Under the pieces are notes generated by a model. The model did not search any database, had not been told where the DNA came from, and saw only the letters and a list, made by a program, of their open reading frames with translations. From the NCBI GenBank assembly GCA_030620095.1, contig JAUTXW010000871.1, positions 806,001 through 870,000 on the forward strand: DNA of 64,000 nucleotides, given 5' to 3'. This document shows, piece after piece, positions 1-11,709 of this stretch. Position numbers and translations under genes: made by a program. Within the stretch, counting starts at the first letter, position 1. Every line of letters starts with the position of its first letter. Origin of the DNA: Kuschelorhynchus macadamiae. Lineage: Eukaryota; Arthropoda; Insecta; Coleoptera; Curculionidae.

Positions 1-149
1 CACAGAAATAACTTGCATGACAGAAAAGAGAAATTTGGTATTAAGGGGATATCTCTAATACGCGTTAACTTTTCGACTTCTTTCTAACCGATGAAAAAAA
101 AAGTACTAAAATGTTCTCGCAAAAGAGAGGTAAAACAACACCCTCTCAG

Positions 150-380
150 ATTTTACATATCTTCACGTTTTAGCGTTCCTAAATATCAAAAAACATGTTT
201 TATCAATTCCTTCGGTCTGTCTGTCGGTCCATCTGTCCGTTAGTTCGCGACATAGCCTAAATACTATTTACCCGATTGACTTCAAATTTTCACCAAAAAT
301 TAAGGGTCATATGGGGATGACGTGGTAATATTTTGGTAAAAACCCAATATGGCGGAACAATGTTGAAAACAATTTGTCAG
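150..380 (+). repeat. Dispersed GACA-head / ATGGCGG repeat, copy A
   Basis: A stretch of imperfect GTCTGTCTGTCGG tetranucleotides is followed by an attgacttcaaatttt block, an agggtcatatggggatgac block and an aatatggcggaacaa block. The same ordered blocks recur at about a dozen places in the window on both strands, so this is an interspersed repeat. It has no coding potential that I can see. Confidence 0.8.
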
Positions 381-599
381 AGTGGTGTATTATTTGGGGT
401 TAAGATCCAGTAAAAAAACAAGTGTTTTTAAAAATGTCGACGTTTCGCAACTTATTTGTTGCATCGTCAGAACACATATAGATCTTAATATCCCGCATGA
501 AACCCAAATTATCAGTCCGCATATATTTCCTAGATTAATTATGCCCAAAAGTCAAGTGCGGCATAGGTAACAAGAAAATAGTAAAATATTGGTAGGTAT

Positions 600-860
600 C
601 TAACATGATGGAACAAAATTGCGCCCAATAAAAATGAAGACAGTATATGTAACACATATACATTTGTCCGGTTGTAGGTCTGTACTGTCTGTCGGTTTGT
701 TGGTCTGTCTGTTCGAAACATAGCTAAAAAATCATAACTACAAATTTGGTCAAAAATTAAAGGTCATATAGGAGTGACCTGATAACATCTTGGTGAAAAT
801 CGAATATGGCGAAATAAAATGATGTCAACAGCAAGTGGGGGCTACAGTTCAGACATCACG
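600..860 (+). repeat. Dispersed GACA-head / ATGGCGG repeat, copy B
   Basis: Same block order as copy A: GTCTGTCGG-rich head near 678-720, then caaaaattaaaggtcatatagg near 752, then gaatatggcgaaataaaatg near 802. It lies about 400 bases downstream of copy A in the same orientation. Confidence 0.75.
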
Positions 861-1572
861 TGACTGTCCTAATTTTCAAATCGTATTGTAGAGTCTAATT
901 TGCATTATATATTATATAGAAGTTTATCCAGAGAGCCAAGAGAATTAAAATTTAGCATATCTAAAACATATTTTTGTTTGAAAGTTTCATAAAAAATGTT
1001 CCCAAAATTTTCTTATTTATCTAGCTTTTAGTGTCATTTTTCCTTTTATCAAACTATTATCAACTAATACTTTTGAGTGAACTAAATTTTTGGTATTATT
1101 TGACTACTGTCACAGTAGTTCACAGATATATACATAAACACATAGTTTGTAAGGCCAAAAACAAGAAAAAAAAAGATATACAGGATGTCTGCGTTTTTTT
1201 ATAGTAAACACCGTTTAATGGTTTAGTTTGTTAAATATAACACAGTTGCAGAAAAAGGACGATAAATGCAATTATCTCTCTCTGTATACATTGTGAGCCA
1301 AAAAATAGTTATCATGGCCAACTATTTTTAATGGAAACTCGATATTTTTAATCATATTTGTGAAGAAACTCCAAAGTTGCATAATGGTGCTGAGTTTAAC
1401 TTCTACCTTAAACCATGTATCGTAAAGAGCGATTAAATTGTAAGCTATAATTCAAAAATATTTTTATTTAAATGTATTACATTTATTTTAAAAGGTGTTG
1501 AAATGTCCGTTTATTTGATGGCAGCAATTGTGTACAAAATTAGGCTTAAAATGTGTCATTTAAAATATTAAT
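861..1572. other. AT-rich sequence without recognised genes
   Basis: No open frame with recognisable similarity. A short tacaggatgtctgcg stretch near 1181 resembles the CAGGRTG-type ends of other DNA transposons in this window, and may belong to the mariner remnant that follows. Confidence 0.5.
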
Positions 1573-2480
1573 GATGGTCGAATACAGAGATTCAAAAGAA
1601 CTCAAAAGGAAGTGGTTGGAATATTTAGGGAAATACACTCAGACTTGATCCCAATAAGTCAAAGTACAATAAACAAAACTGAGGAAATGTTTCATGAAAA
1701 TGGACATGTAAGATCTACACCTACTAATTGTCAATTTGCACTGGATGATAATAAGAAATTAAAGGTGTCGTTAACAATTGGAGAGAATCCATTCATTGCC
1801 ACAAAACAACTGTAATAAAAAAATGTAGAGAATCAAATATCACGTATACAAAATTCAACAGGAATTGACAAAAAATGATCCAGATCTGCAGTCTGCAGTC
1901 TAGAGGAAATGATGTAAAAGTCCTAAATATATTCGTCTATGTATATGCTACATGGCCATGTTAATTAAAAAAATGCTGTTATTGAGCAGAGAGGATCCTT
2001 CATTGGATAAGCCTCAAAAAATTAATGTTTGGGCTAAAATTATTCAGAATAGGGAACTTGAGCCCCTAGTTTTTGACAATAACTTAACTGAAGAGCGATA
2101 TTTTTCATTTCTACAGCAAGAACTTATTTCAAAATTACCAGTTTGGTTTCCCGATTAGTTGCGTCCACAAGTGCCAAATATGGATCTTTTGTTTCAGCTG
2201 GATGAGGTGGCTAATTATTATGTGCAACAAATAATTACAAATAGTTGAATAAGCAGAAGGAGTCAAATGGAATGTCCACTGAGGTCTCTGGATTTTACCT
2301 AGTTTGATTTTTTCTGTGGGGTTACTTAAAAAGTGAAGTTTTTAAAACAAAACCCGAGTATATTTAGATACTAAAAGAACTAGTGAGATATGAGTGTGGA
2401 CTTATCACACCAGATGTTATTCAGGATGCAAATTTTATTTACGACAAAGTTGCTACCAGCAAATGAACGGACAACCTGCT
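1573..2480 (+). pseudogene. Mariner-family transposase remnant (HTH plus DDE part)
   Basis: The translation keeps an N-terminal helix-turn-helix with the ISQSTINKTEEMFHENGHVR stretch (frame from 1612), then a frame from 1952 with NVWAKI...FDNNLTEERYFSFLQQEL, the strand before the second catalytic Asp. From about 2180 come WFQLDE (the family usually has WFQQDG), then WPLRSLDFT and FDFFLWGYLKSEV, which match the WPARSPDLTPLDFFLWGYLK block. Reading these needs several frame changes and stops, and a central part with the first catalytic Asp is missing. Family assignment to Tc1/mariner is secure by motif order. The 3' end adjoins the hAT element at 2504. The gene is dead; the subfamily is not resolved. 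Confidence 0.85.
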
Positions 2481-2503
2481 AAAATAAATGCAATACAATT
2501 AAA

Positions 2504-4886
2504 CAGGGACGTGCGGTGAAATTTTAAGAAAGGGAAATAATTTTTAGAAACTTACTTATTTGTAATGTAATTCGATCTGATGAACTTGTGACAGGTATTG
2601 TCAATACTAATTCACACAATTTCGACACTTCAGTGTAGGCATCTTCCAGCTCCTTATCTTTTAAAAAATGCGTTAGTTCCTTAGCGTTATTTTTTGCGAT
2701 AATGTCATCAGTTTCGTAAATCACTTTTAGTTCAGATCGCAGTAACACTCGGTCGAAGAACTGGCCATAATGAAGAAGAAGAGATTTAAACACATCTTCT
2801 GGAAAAGTTTTTCCTTTAAATGCATCAAAATTGCAGAACTCGGGGAATTTGAAATCATTTAAACCGTTAAATCTACAGTATTTTTGTTACTGAATTTGAT
2901 CGATTATGTATGATGTTTGAACATCTCCGACCTTGTCTGTTCAAAGACGCTTGGCTTGTGGCTCTACATTTAACTTCATCGTTTTCTTCCAAAATAGGTC
3001 AAAGTCATCTGTTTTTTGGCTTAATATGGAATTAAAATAATCCACTTTTTTTAGACAAAAAGCAATATCATTTGTTTTAGTTTGTAATATATTAAAAACA
3101 TTGTCCGAGAATAGAAATATTTCTGAAAATATGTTCAACAAATAATTAAAATTAAAATCTCGTTTCAAACAGTACAAAAAACCCATCGAACTATTTATTG
3201 CTTCTGAGTCCCACGTTTCATTATTTTCTATTATGTTCTCAAATAGTTCAGTCAGTGATTCACGATTGTCTTAACAATGTTAATACAAGTCTTCCATTAT
3301 AGTTCCACCTAGTAGGAGCTACTTTGGGCAATCGTTTGTGGACAATGGAGTCCAAAGCTTGTGTACGTTTTGTTGACTTGGAAAAAAAAGCAGCCATGCC
3401 ACTTAAAGTAACGAAAAATACTTTACACTCTTTAATGTGATTGATGGACTGGGATAAAACTAAATTTAATTTATGAGCAAAACAATGCACAAACACAGCA
3501 CTTGGGAAAGTTTCTCGAACTTTAGCTTGCAGACCCCCTAATTGTCCTACCATCACTGCAGCCCCATCATAGCTTTGAGCAACTAAGTTTTCCTCTCCAT
3601 TAATTTCTTTAGTAACGTTATAAACTACGGTATATAATGCATCTGCTGTACGATTTTCGGACACATTCTTAAAACCTAAAAATCGCTCTTGAATACTTCC
3701 GTCTGTTTTAACGTAGTGTATTACTATAGATAATTGGCTAAAACTAGTGATATCAGTTGTTTTGTCCAGAACAATAGCAATGAACCTCGCCTCGCCAATC
3801 TCCTGCTTAATTATTTTTAGAATAATGGTTGCAACAGCAGAAATTAAATCATTCTGGATTCGATTCAACGTTCCGCGAAAAACGCTAGACTGCTCTAAAC
3901 GATTTTTTAAGCAATCATCATATTTAGCCATTAAACTAGGTAAATATTAAAGATTTCCTCTATTTGAAGAAACCCTGGTTTCGTCATGACCTCTAAATCG
4001 CAATTCGTGCTGTCCGAGAAAACAAGCAACATCGATAAGTCTTCTTAATATTTGCCTATTTTTATCGACTAGTTCATTATGTTGGCGGTGACTAATTTCC
4101 AACTGTTTATTAAGGGTGTGTTCAATACTGGTTTTGCCGAAGACTTTTTCTTTTATGACGGCCTGCAAATGCACTTTGGACATAATGTGTCTTTTTAGAG
4201 TTTTATGGAAATTGTTTAAATCGGAAAAACCAGTTTTATTCTAGAGACCTTTTTCTTTTCAAAAAGTAAACATGGCCAACAAAATAATTTACTTATATTT
4301 TTACACCTGTTAGTCATTTAAATTGTTCGTATTGTTTTTCCGCATAAAAATGTCTAATACATTTTTCATTTTCGTGGTTAAATTTTTCATAGACGGTTTT
4401 GCCCTTCCTTTGGAAATTATTTGAAGCTTATCAGCGAAGTTTAATCCACGTCCGTATTATTGTCTTCCCATATCGCACCATGCACGACGCGACGTACGTA
4501 TCACACAACACACGGATAGCCGTTCAAACAAAGAACCTACTCCAACGATAGCTTCCGCCCTCACTTAATAAAGCACGCGACTGGAATGCAAAAATTGCAA
4601 ACAGCCGGTGGAAAGTTCAATAACCTCTGGCTCGATTCACAGGAAATCAAGCATACAGGACTTGGCTGCAGAGAAGCTAGCGGCCTGCATAGGTTCTATT
4701 CGATTTCTATTGTGGCTCGGTCGGAGTCGCATTTATTATGGGCTTGATAATTAAGATAATATTTTAGCATTTTTAATATAAATTAAATTAATGGTTTCCT
4801 ATTTCAAAAATTACATTTTAGAAGATGTTTTGTAATTTTTTTGGAGAAGCACTGCTTCCCTTGCTCCCATTGACTGCACGCCCCTG
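2504..4886 (-). mobile_element. hAT DNA transposon with intact ends and 8-bp target duplication
   Basis: The left end reads cagggacgtgcggtgaa and the right end, on the other strand, cagggGCGTGCAGTcaatg, a typical hAT terminal inverted repeat. The flanks carry an exact 8-bp duplication, caattaaa, at 2496-2503 and 4887-4894, which is the hAT target-site length. The 2383-bp element carries a degraded transposase on the - strand. Because the duplication is exact, the insertion boundaries are certain and the copy may be young relative to its decayed ORF, or the site simply escaped mutation. Confidence 0.93.
2524..4330 (-). pseudogene. hAT transposase pseudogene (ZMYM1-like, TTF finger / DUF4371)
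   Basis: Read from high to low coordinates. A TTF-type zinc-finger scrap with LFCWPCLLF lies near 4220-4330. Next is the segment 3947-4183 with LRFRGHDETRVSSNRGN, the usual linker. The catalytic core follows at 3260-3931 with LDKTTDITSFSQLSIV, then AQSYDGAAVM and VHCFAHKLNLVLSQS, then APTRWNYN, all hallmarks of the DUF4371/hAT RNase H domain. The C-terminal part is split between 2941-3186 and 2524-2793 and ends in SELKVIYETDD and LVLTIPVTSSSDR, the region of the hAT dimerisation domain. At least four frame breaks or stops separate the pieces, and the last part is truncated. It acts, when intact, by cutting and joining its own element ends. Confidence 0.9.
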
Positions 4887-4894
4887 CAATTAAA

Positions 4895-5984
4895 TATATT
4901 TTTTTAAATTCTAGCTAATAATTTACTTGTTCTGTGAAAGAAACGGTTAAAGTGGGGAAAATGAAACAGTATTCAACTTTAGTCTTTCTCTAAAATGATG
5001 AAAAAAATTCGGGGTTTCAATTGAAAAAAAAGTTAGCCTTGATAACTAAATGGCTCATCCACACGTACTTTAGTTTAGTTTATGGCCAAAGAAAAATAAT
5101 ACTTCACGGGTCCGAACGATTTTTAGAGAAATATACTAAAGGGATTATACAAGGGAGTTTATATCATGTTAGATGTTCCACTGGATAGTAGCCCATTTTA
5201 ATTATGTAAAGACAAGAGAGAAAAATGTTTCTCCTTACAAGGGAACTAAAAGTAAAACAATCGCTAGAACAATTAACTTACAAAAAAGCATGCAAGTTTC
5301 TTAAATACATTTTTATATGGATTGAAATATTTCAAAGTGGTAGCACGTGGTACAAATCCGGAAAAAAAGTAGAAAATATATAACGCCGTCTCTGGGGGAT
5401 CTTTTAGCCCGAGTTGTATTTTTTCTTCTTCACTGTGAAGGATTTAAATTAATGCCACTTTTTCATCGATACGGTTTATCAAAGTCACATTTCCCTCGGC
5501 TGCTTATTCTGAAGGAAGAGGAAATTAAAATAAATGTAGCGAAGGGTAAGCTAACATAAAATACAACTTTACGTTATCTCTTTCTAAAATGATATAAATC
5601 ACGTTTAGGACCTGTCTTAAGAGTAAATAATGTACCACTTGGGAAAAATGTTGATAATAAGTAAGATTATAATTTAACGTTTATCAGTTGTATTACATTT
5701 TGGACTTAATTTTCCATACTAATACTGCCTCACGCATTTTTATGGGTTTTCCAAGAAATTTCGCAAAAGTAAAAAAATTATAGCTTTCAGCGTTCTGCAA
5801 TTCAGGATTACGTTCATTCAAAAAAAATCGAGAGTTCCTTTTTTTTAGGAAAATTTCTATTTCTTTAAAAGAATAGAATGATGTTTATTGATTTTTCTTA
5901 ATTTACCTATTTTTAACCAAATTATGTTTTCTTATTTGTGGGTTAGGAGCAGGCTTAAAAAGCACACTGATTCCTTCCTGTGCG
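4895..5984. other. AT-rich sequence without recognised genes
   Basis: No convincing coding or RNA feature. A short block (caacttta...tctaaaatgat) occurs near 4974 and again near 5564, which suggests a small degenerate repeat. Confidence 0.45.
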
Positions 5985-6862
5985 GCGTGTTGTATCTTTA
6001 TTTATGCTGTGGCTGGCTCCTGACAGTGAATCCACGTTTGTTTGTTTGTTTTCTAGGATTTTCAACAACTTTTCTATACCTTTTACTTGGTTAAACTGCT
6101 CTGCTAATGAAGTCTAATAAGACACTTGCAGCACGGTTACCAAACTTCACACCTTTTTTTTTGCGGACATGCCCACCATTTATTTTTCCTTTTCTCTTTA
6201 AGAAGTCATCCGCACAATCACCTCACCAGAGTCGTCAAAAATTGACCCTAAATTTTGGGTTTTTCTGGCCGAATTTACAAATGTGTGGCTGGCTCATGTC
6301 AATGAATCCACGTTTGTTTGTTTGTTTTTTGGGATTTTCAACAATCTACCTATATCTTTGACTTGGTTAAACTACTCTGCTGATGAAGTCTAATAAGACT
6401 GAAACACATATAGCGCGGTTACCAAACTTCACATCTTTTTTTTGCGGACATACCCACTATTTAGTTTTCCTTTCCTTTTTAAAAATTCATCCGCACAATC
6501 CTCTTTCTCTTTTGATTTATCACCTTGGGATTGGATGTCACGGCAAGTGGCTAAGTTTACCACCGTAGGACGTCAGAAATTGACCCTAAATTTTGAGTTT
6601 TTCTGGCAGAATTTACAAACATGTGGCTGGCTCCTGTCAGTGAATCCACGTTTGCTTGTTTGTTTTCTAACATTTTCAACAACTTTTCTATATCTTTTAC
6701 TTAGTTAAACTGCTCTGCTGATGAAGTCTAGTAAGACTGAAACCCGTGTAGCAACGGTTACCAAACTTCACACCTTTTTTCTGTGGTCATGCCCACGATT
6801 TATTTTCATTTTCTTTTTGAGAATTCATCTGCATAATCATCTTTCTCTTTTGATTTATTGAT
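5985..6862 (+). repeat. Tandem satellite, about 276-338-bp units, three and a half copies
   Basis: The marker gtggctggctcc/a starts units at 6009, 6285 and 6623, giving spacings of 276 and 338 bases. Within each unit the blocks recur in order: gaatccacgtttg, TTTGTTTG runs, ggattttcaacaac, ctgatgaagtctaataagac, ggttaccaaacttcaca, gcggacat, ttcatccgcacaatc. The larger spacing comes from about 60 extra bases near 6502-6563. The last unit is partial. The open frames seen here are only products of the repeat. Confidence 0.9.
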
Positions 6863-7064
6863 ACTTTTTCATGCACTGGAAACAAAATACAGAGTGAAAA
6901 TTAAAAAAAAAAATTAACATGAAAAATATACCTGAATTGTTGGTGTCGCTGTGTCTGCAACTTGCCCATAATTCCTAGGTTGAACGTAAAGGAAAACATT
7001 TCACTACAAAAACACACACACATGCGGGAATCAGTTCTCTAATCAAACCGTAATATGGCTACGA

Positions 7065-8075
7065 GTACAGATGTGTCGTTGACGACTGATCCGGATCTTT
7101 ATACTGAGCCACGGGAGCCGGGTCTTGAAAATATTGCGAGCCGGATCACGGATCTTTAAAATAGAGCCAAAGCAAAATGAAGCGTTCAGGTGCATTTGTA
7201 TATGGTTCAGTCAGTTCTTCGGTTAGTTCAATGCATCATCATTATTTGTAAATCTCGAGTCGGGAGCTGAACCGCGGAGCCGACGACCGATATAAAACAA
7301 TTTTCGAACCGGTTTGATTGATAAGAAGAGCATGATGATGAATTTCTGTATAGCCAGAATCTCGTGTAAAAATTTAATTTGGGGTTGATTAGCTTGTTGA
7401 CTTCGTAAATCATCGTAAAAACATCATATTACATCAATCTTTTAAAACTTAGGTCTATGTTGTGTGGATGAGATAATAGATTTAAATCTCTACTTTTTTG
7501 TGCGATGTGTATATTGAAGTTATGATGATAGTTAATAAAAAGAAATATAAAAATCTGTATTTCATAATAAAAAAAAACAAGTCAAAACATAGTTCATGTA
7601 TGTAAAATTGATTTTCTGAGAAATAAATTAATAAGTTAGTAGTAGTAGGTAAATAAATAGATAAAAATGGAAACATAAAAAACTTCAACTTCAAAACCAC
7701 TATAGCAAGACTCTTAAGCCTTGTAAGTTAAAAGTATAATATCTAAAAATTATTATTTCACTTAAAACGAATCCCTGTAAATCGCATATAAGTTTGTAAA
7801 GCAAAACTAGACTGGTGAGATCACCACTCATTTTACTCGTCGCGAAAAACTAAAAAAATGTTTGGACAGTACTGTCTATAAAACCGATGTTGCATGCTTA
7901 CACTTATGGATGAAGCTACGCATACATACCTACCCAATGTCTAATATGACGAATATGGCCCGCCTATTTTAATGAATTTAAAGAGATCCGAGATCCGGGT
8001 CTTTAAACTGACCCAGATCCGTTAACCCGGATCTTTAAAAAGATCCAGATTTCTCATCAGTATACGTGTGGTCAA
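7065..8075. repeat. Repeat with GATCCGGATCTTTAAA clusters at both ends
   Basis: Clusters of gatcc-gg-atctttaaa and gagccggg words occur at 7085-7165 and again at 7984-8055, with about 0.8 kb of AT-rich non-coding sequence between them. This end-clustered arrangement resembles subterminal repeats of a non-autonomous DNA element. No clear terminal inverted repeat or target duplication was established. Confidence 0.5.
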
Positions 8076-8655
8076 TAAAGTACTGATTTGTACGTATTCC
8101 GTTGGAAAAGAGACAACTGAGTTCTTTGTTTTTTGATTTATTGTACCATTTGGTTTTACAGTGATATTAAGAGTTCCAACTAGATGTTATAATGCTAGAT
8201 TATTCTTAATTTTAGCGAGCAGAGTTCAGGCACAATTAAACTTTTATTTGTATAGTACAAAAGAAGCGGAAACATTAAAACTCAAAGTTAATAGTTGTTA
8301 TACCTATTACATAATTACACAAATGTAGTTGCAATTGTCAAAACAAAAAACTTGTTTATTTATTTGTTTATATATAAAAAAAAACAAAACGAATTAGAGA
8401 TAAAATACGAACATACAAATAATATTATTTTAAATCCAGGTGTGTTTTTGTTCCTACTAAAGCACCAAAGATATATACACAACCGCTGGAAGCACGCTTG
8501 CTGTTAAACAACAATATTAACTTTAAATAATCTGTTGGATTTTCAAAGTGCACCAAGGAAATTTTTATTGGAAATTCAGAACGAAATATTTTCGATACGG
8601 ATAAAGCTTTTGAGTTGCGGTTTTAGACTTTTGTTTGATCAACGTCCAAAATATG
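8076..8655. other. AT-rich sequence without recognised genes
   Basis: Nothing recognised. The segment 8656-8699 that follows is an outer extension of the inverted repeat of the mariner element at 9237-11203. Confidence 0.4.
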
Positions 8656-8701
8656 CAGCCCGATAAGGATAGCTTCCGGACTCCATCGTAACCGTCTTAT
8701 A

Positions 8702-9234
8702 CAGGGTGTTATATGAGACCCTGTCATTTTTTAAAGTTTGTTCTACCAGAATTCTTACTGTGGAAAATTTCTTTTTCTCTTTGTGCAATCAAAATAATCT
8801 AGAGCTAGGGACGAAAAAACAATTGTTCTAACGATTTTGAAATTTTTTCTTCGTTTCCAACATATGGGTTTTTTTCATCGAATCCAAGATTGATACAAAC
8901 ACTAAACCCAACAAATCATTATTTAATGTCCGCCCCTTAGTTTTTTATTCACCCTGTATACAATATTCATGTTGGAAGGTTCAAGAGTGGCAACCCTATT
9001 TATAATCTGATAGACAGACCTTTGATTGCCACAAGAGGGCTTTGTTCAGCATATTATTAAAAAAAAATCTTTTTTAAACCCCGTATATCGGGAACGAACA
9101 AAAAATCTCAAATTCGCTAGAAATTGTTTTTTCGTATCTAGCTCGAGATTACTTTGTTTGCACAAATGTTCCACAGTAAAATTTGTGGTGGAACAAACTT
9201 TTTAATAAATTTCAGAGGCTTGTATAACACCCTG
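8702..9234. mobile_element. 533-bp MITE with long inverted arms, CAGGGTG ends
   Basis: Left end cagggtgttatatgagac and right end ttgtataacaccctg are inverted. Inverted similarity continues inward: the words gtttgttctacca, ccacagt and the run over ctagctcgagatta near 9133-9156 pair with ctagagctagg near 8805-8820. A TA precedes the left end (8700-8701). The 3' TA appears mutated to GT. It is non-coding, as expected of a Tc1/mariner-type MITE. It sits exactly at the end of the next element. Confidence 0.8.
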
Positions 9235-9558
9235 GTCAGGGTTTTCCCGTATATTTTTCCACCCACCTAGAGAGTTTATTTGAATAGATACAGAAATGTC
9301 GTAAATACAAAAGTTGTTGGGTTTTTTATGAAGATTTAGAATATTATATCATTAGTGCGAAAATATTTTTGGAAATGTCAAATTTTGACAGGTTGTCAGT
9401 TTTTTTAAATGAAACACCCTATATATTAAGATCTTTTTTTCTACTTTCAAATATATATACTTTTAACCTATTCTGTCAATTAGTTTTGGATATAAAGCGT
9501 TTAAACATTAAAGAAATGGTAAGGTAATTTAAGCAAAAACATAGTGAGTCATGGTCCG

Positions 9559-9652
9559 ACTCGTAGCATAATATTAAATGTCGTTAAACAATTGAATGAA
9601 AGAAAAACACTTAAGCGAAAAGTTAGAATAGTGGAAAGAAACAATACCATAA
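9559..9652 (+). repeat. Inverted copy of the transposase 5' coding end
   Basis: The run ccgactcgtagcataatatt and following aattgaatgaaagaaaaaca match, on the opposite strand, the N-terminal transposase coding at about 10560-10660. Thus the inverted repeat of this element extends into transposase sequence on its 3' side, and the element is partly a foldback of its own 5' end. Confidence 0.75.
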
Positions 9653-9719
9653 AAATCAATAATATAAAGTAGGTAAATAATAATATTAGCTTAAAGAACT
9701 AAGTTTAGGTTTTCTATAT

Positions 9720-10780
9720 AACCTCCTTGGTTTATAATGCATTTCTGAATATTTCTCCTAAATTTTCTGTGTATGGATGCGTAGATAAAATGAGGTGATT
9801 GGGTGTTTAAATCGTCGATTGTTTGGACTATATTTTGCTCTAAAGCTTGGATGGTTCTTGGCCTATTGTAGTATATCCAATGGAAAGAGATCGGGACTGT
9901 TTGCTGGCCATCTTAATGGTCCATGTCTTCTAATCCAAATTGGATACCTGTCATTTAAAAAATTGGTGACCGGCTGGGCATTATGAGGAGGGACACCATC
10001 TTGTTGCCATATTATAATATGAATTAATCGGTAGTTGTTCTAAATGCCCCTCGATTTGGTTTTCTAATAACCCCTGATACCTTTGTCCGGTTAAATTCCC
10101 ATTTAAAAATATAGGTCCAATAACATGATTGTTAAGAAGGCCACACCAAACATGTAGGATCTTCTTCCCTGAATTTTGACCGCCTGAAGAGCTCGCGGGT
10201 TTTCTTTTGACCAAAAATGCTTATTTTTCCGGTTAAACATGCCTCCAGTGGTAAATGTTGCCTCGTCGGTGAAAATTATGTTTGACAGATTTAGTTGGTT
10301 CATCATAACACGTCTTTATATTTCTTGACAGAAGTGTAATCGGTCTATTTTATTTTGATCGGTTAATTCTTGAGTATGTAAAAATTTATGTAGCTTATAT
10401 TTATAATGTTTTAGAACTGAGTGGATTTTATGCCATGATTTGTTAAAAAAAGTGGCTGCATCGAGAATTGAGCGCTCAGGATTTTCTAAAACATGAATAA
10501 ATAAGATAAATAAATTATTTTAATACAAAAGTTTCAAAATTACCTCAAAATATGATAAAATATTTAAATCTTCTTCAACGTTTCTTTCCACTATTCTAAC
10601 TTTTCGCTTACGTGTTTTTCTTTCATTCAATTGCTTAGCGATGTTTAATATTGTCCTACAAGTCGGTGTTGGTCTATCTGGAAACCGTCTATGATATTCG
10701 TTACGAGCTATCGATGCATTTTTACCGTGTAAATAAAATAATTCTATCATGTCGAGTTTTTCTTCTTCCGAATAACCCAT
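9720..10780 (-). pseudogene. Tc1/mariner transposase pseudogene with visible catalytic motifs
   Basis: The N-terminus (10520-10780) reads MGYSEEEKLDMIELFYLHGK and gives a helix-turn-helix region followed by a basic KQLNERKTRKRKVR stretch. The catalytic part has IIFTDEATFTTGGMFNRKN (first Asp) at 10103-10306. A different frame continues with WCGLLNNHVIGPIFLNGN. Near 9870-10010 come WQQDGVPPHNAQPV (second Asp) and WPANSPDLFPLDI (third position, Asp in SPDL). Frame breaks lie between these blocks. The motif order, and the about 35-residue distance between the last two Asp residues, place it in the IS630-Tc1-mariner superfamily. It lies inside the long inverted repeats of its element. Confidence 0.88.
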
Positions 10781-11205
10781 CGTCCAACGTATTAGATATT
10801 AAAAATGCTCATAAATAATTACTTCTGACCGGTAAACGTCAAAAAGGCGTCGTTCATTGCAATTGTCTTTCCATGGCTCACTATATTTTAGTGCAAATTA
10901 CCTTACCATTTCTTTAATGTTTAAATGCTTATATATCCAAAACTAATTCACAGAATATATTAAAAGTATATATATATATTTCAAATTAGAAAAAAAAAAG
11001 ATCTTCAAGAATATGATTTAATATACAGGGTGTTTCGTTTAAAAAAACTGACAACCTGTCAAATTTTGACATTTTCCATAATATTTTTGCACTTATGATA
11101 TAATATTCTAAATCTTCATAAAAAACCCAACATATTTACGACATTTCCGTATCTATTCAAATAAACTCTCTAGGTGGGCGGAAAAATATACGGGAAAACC
11201 CTGTA

Positions 11206-11709
11206 CAAGACGGTTGCAGTATCCTTATCAGGCGGCTTACTCAGTTACTAGGCACTGATGTATTGAAAACATTTCATTTTGTTTCTCTGAGCATGGAGTA
11301 CAGTGCAAATCTGAAACAATATTTGTAGTAGTAACAGTTTTGAATTTCGAGAAAAGAAATTCAAATTCTCCGTCAACGCAGATCCAAAGTGTCGTTCACC
11401 AGCAACGCTCTTGGTTTTGTAGTTGTATCTATTATCTTGGTTATTGTTAAGCAATACAGCACCTGCAACATATTATGGTACTTTCTTTAAGTACACAATT
11501 CCTACAATTGCTATTGCTAATATAAAGAATTATATCTTCAACTAAAATGTTAAACATCCACCTGGTTTTATTAATGTTGTATCACTGCTCCCGAACTTCT
11601 AAATAATAATCTGAAAAAAAAACTTAAGAAAACGTAGGCAATGTTAAATGTTGGTTACTTTCCCGATAACTTGTTATAAATATGTTAAAGTAATCCGAAT
11701 AAAAAAAGA
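11206..11709. other. No recognised gene
   Basis: Begins with about 30 bases inverted to 8656-8699. The rest is AT-rich. A 68-codon frame on the - strand at 11248-11454 shows no recognisable motif. Confidence 0.4.

Larger units (their letters stand above)
9237..11203 (-). mobile_element. Tc1/mariner element with about 330-bp inverted repeats
   Basis: Left end cagggttttcccgtatat (9237) pairs with the complement of the right end atatacgggaaaaccctg (ending 11203), and near-identity runs inward about 330 bases, to the ccatgg / gtcatgg words near 9550 and 10873. A TA follows the right end at 11204. The left flank is occupied by the MITE, so that the MITE appears to have gone into the TA of this element. 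Similarity between 8656-8699 and 11206-11236 suggests the inverted repeat once reached further out. The transposase on the - strand is broken. Confidence 0.85.

Noticed and set aside
5888..6708. Hydrophobic frames with repeated FVCFLGFST sequence, possible membrane proteins
   Set aside because: The repetition follows the 276-338-bp satellite units; frames shift between units and have no gene context.
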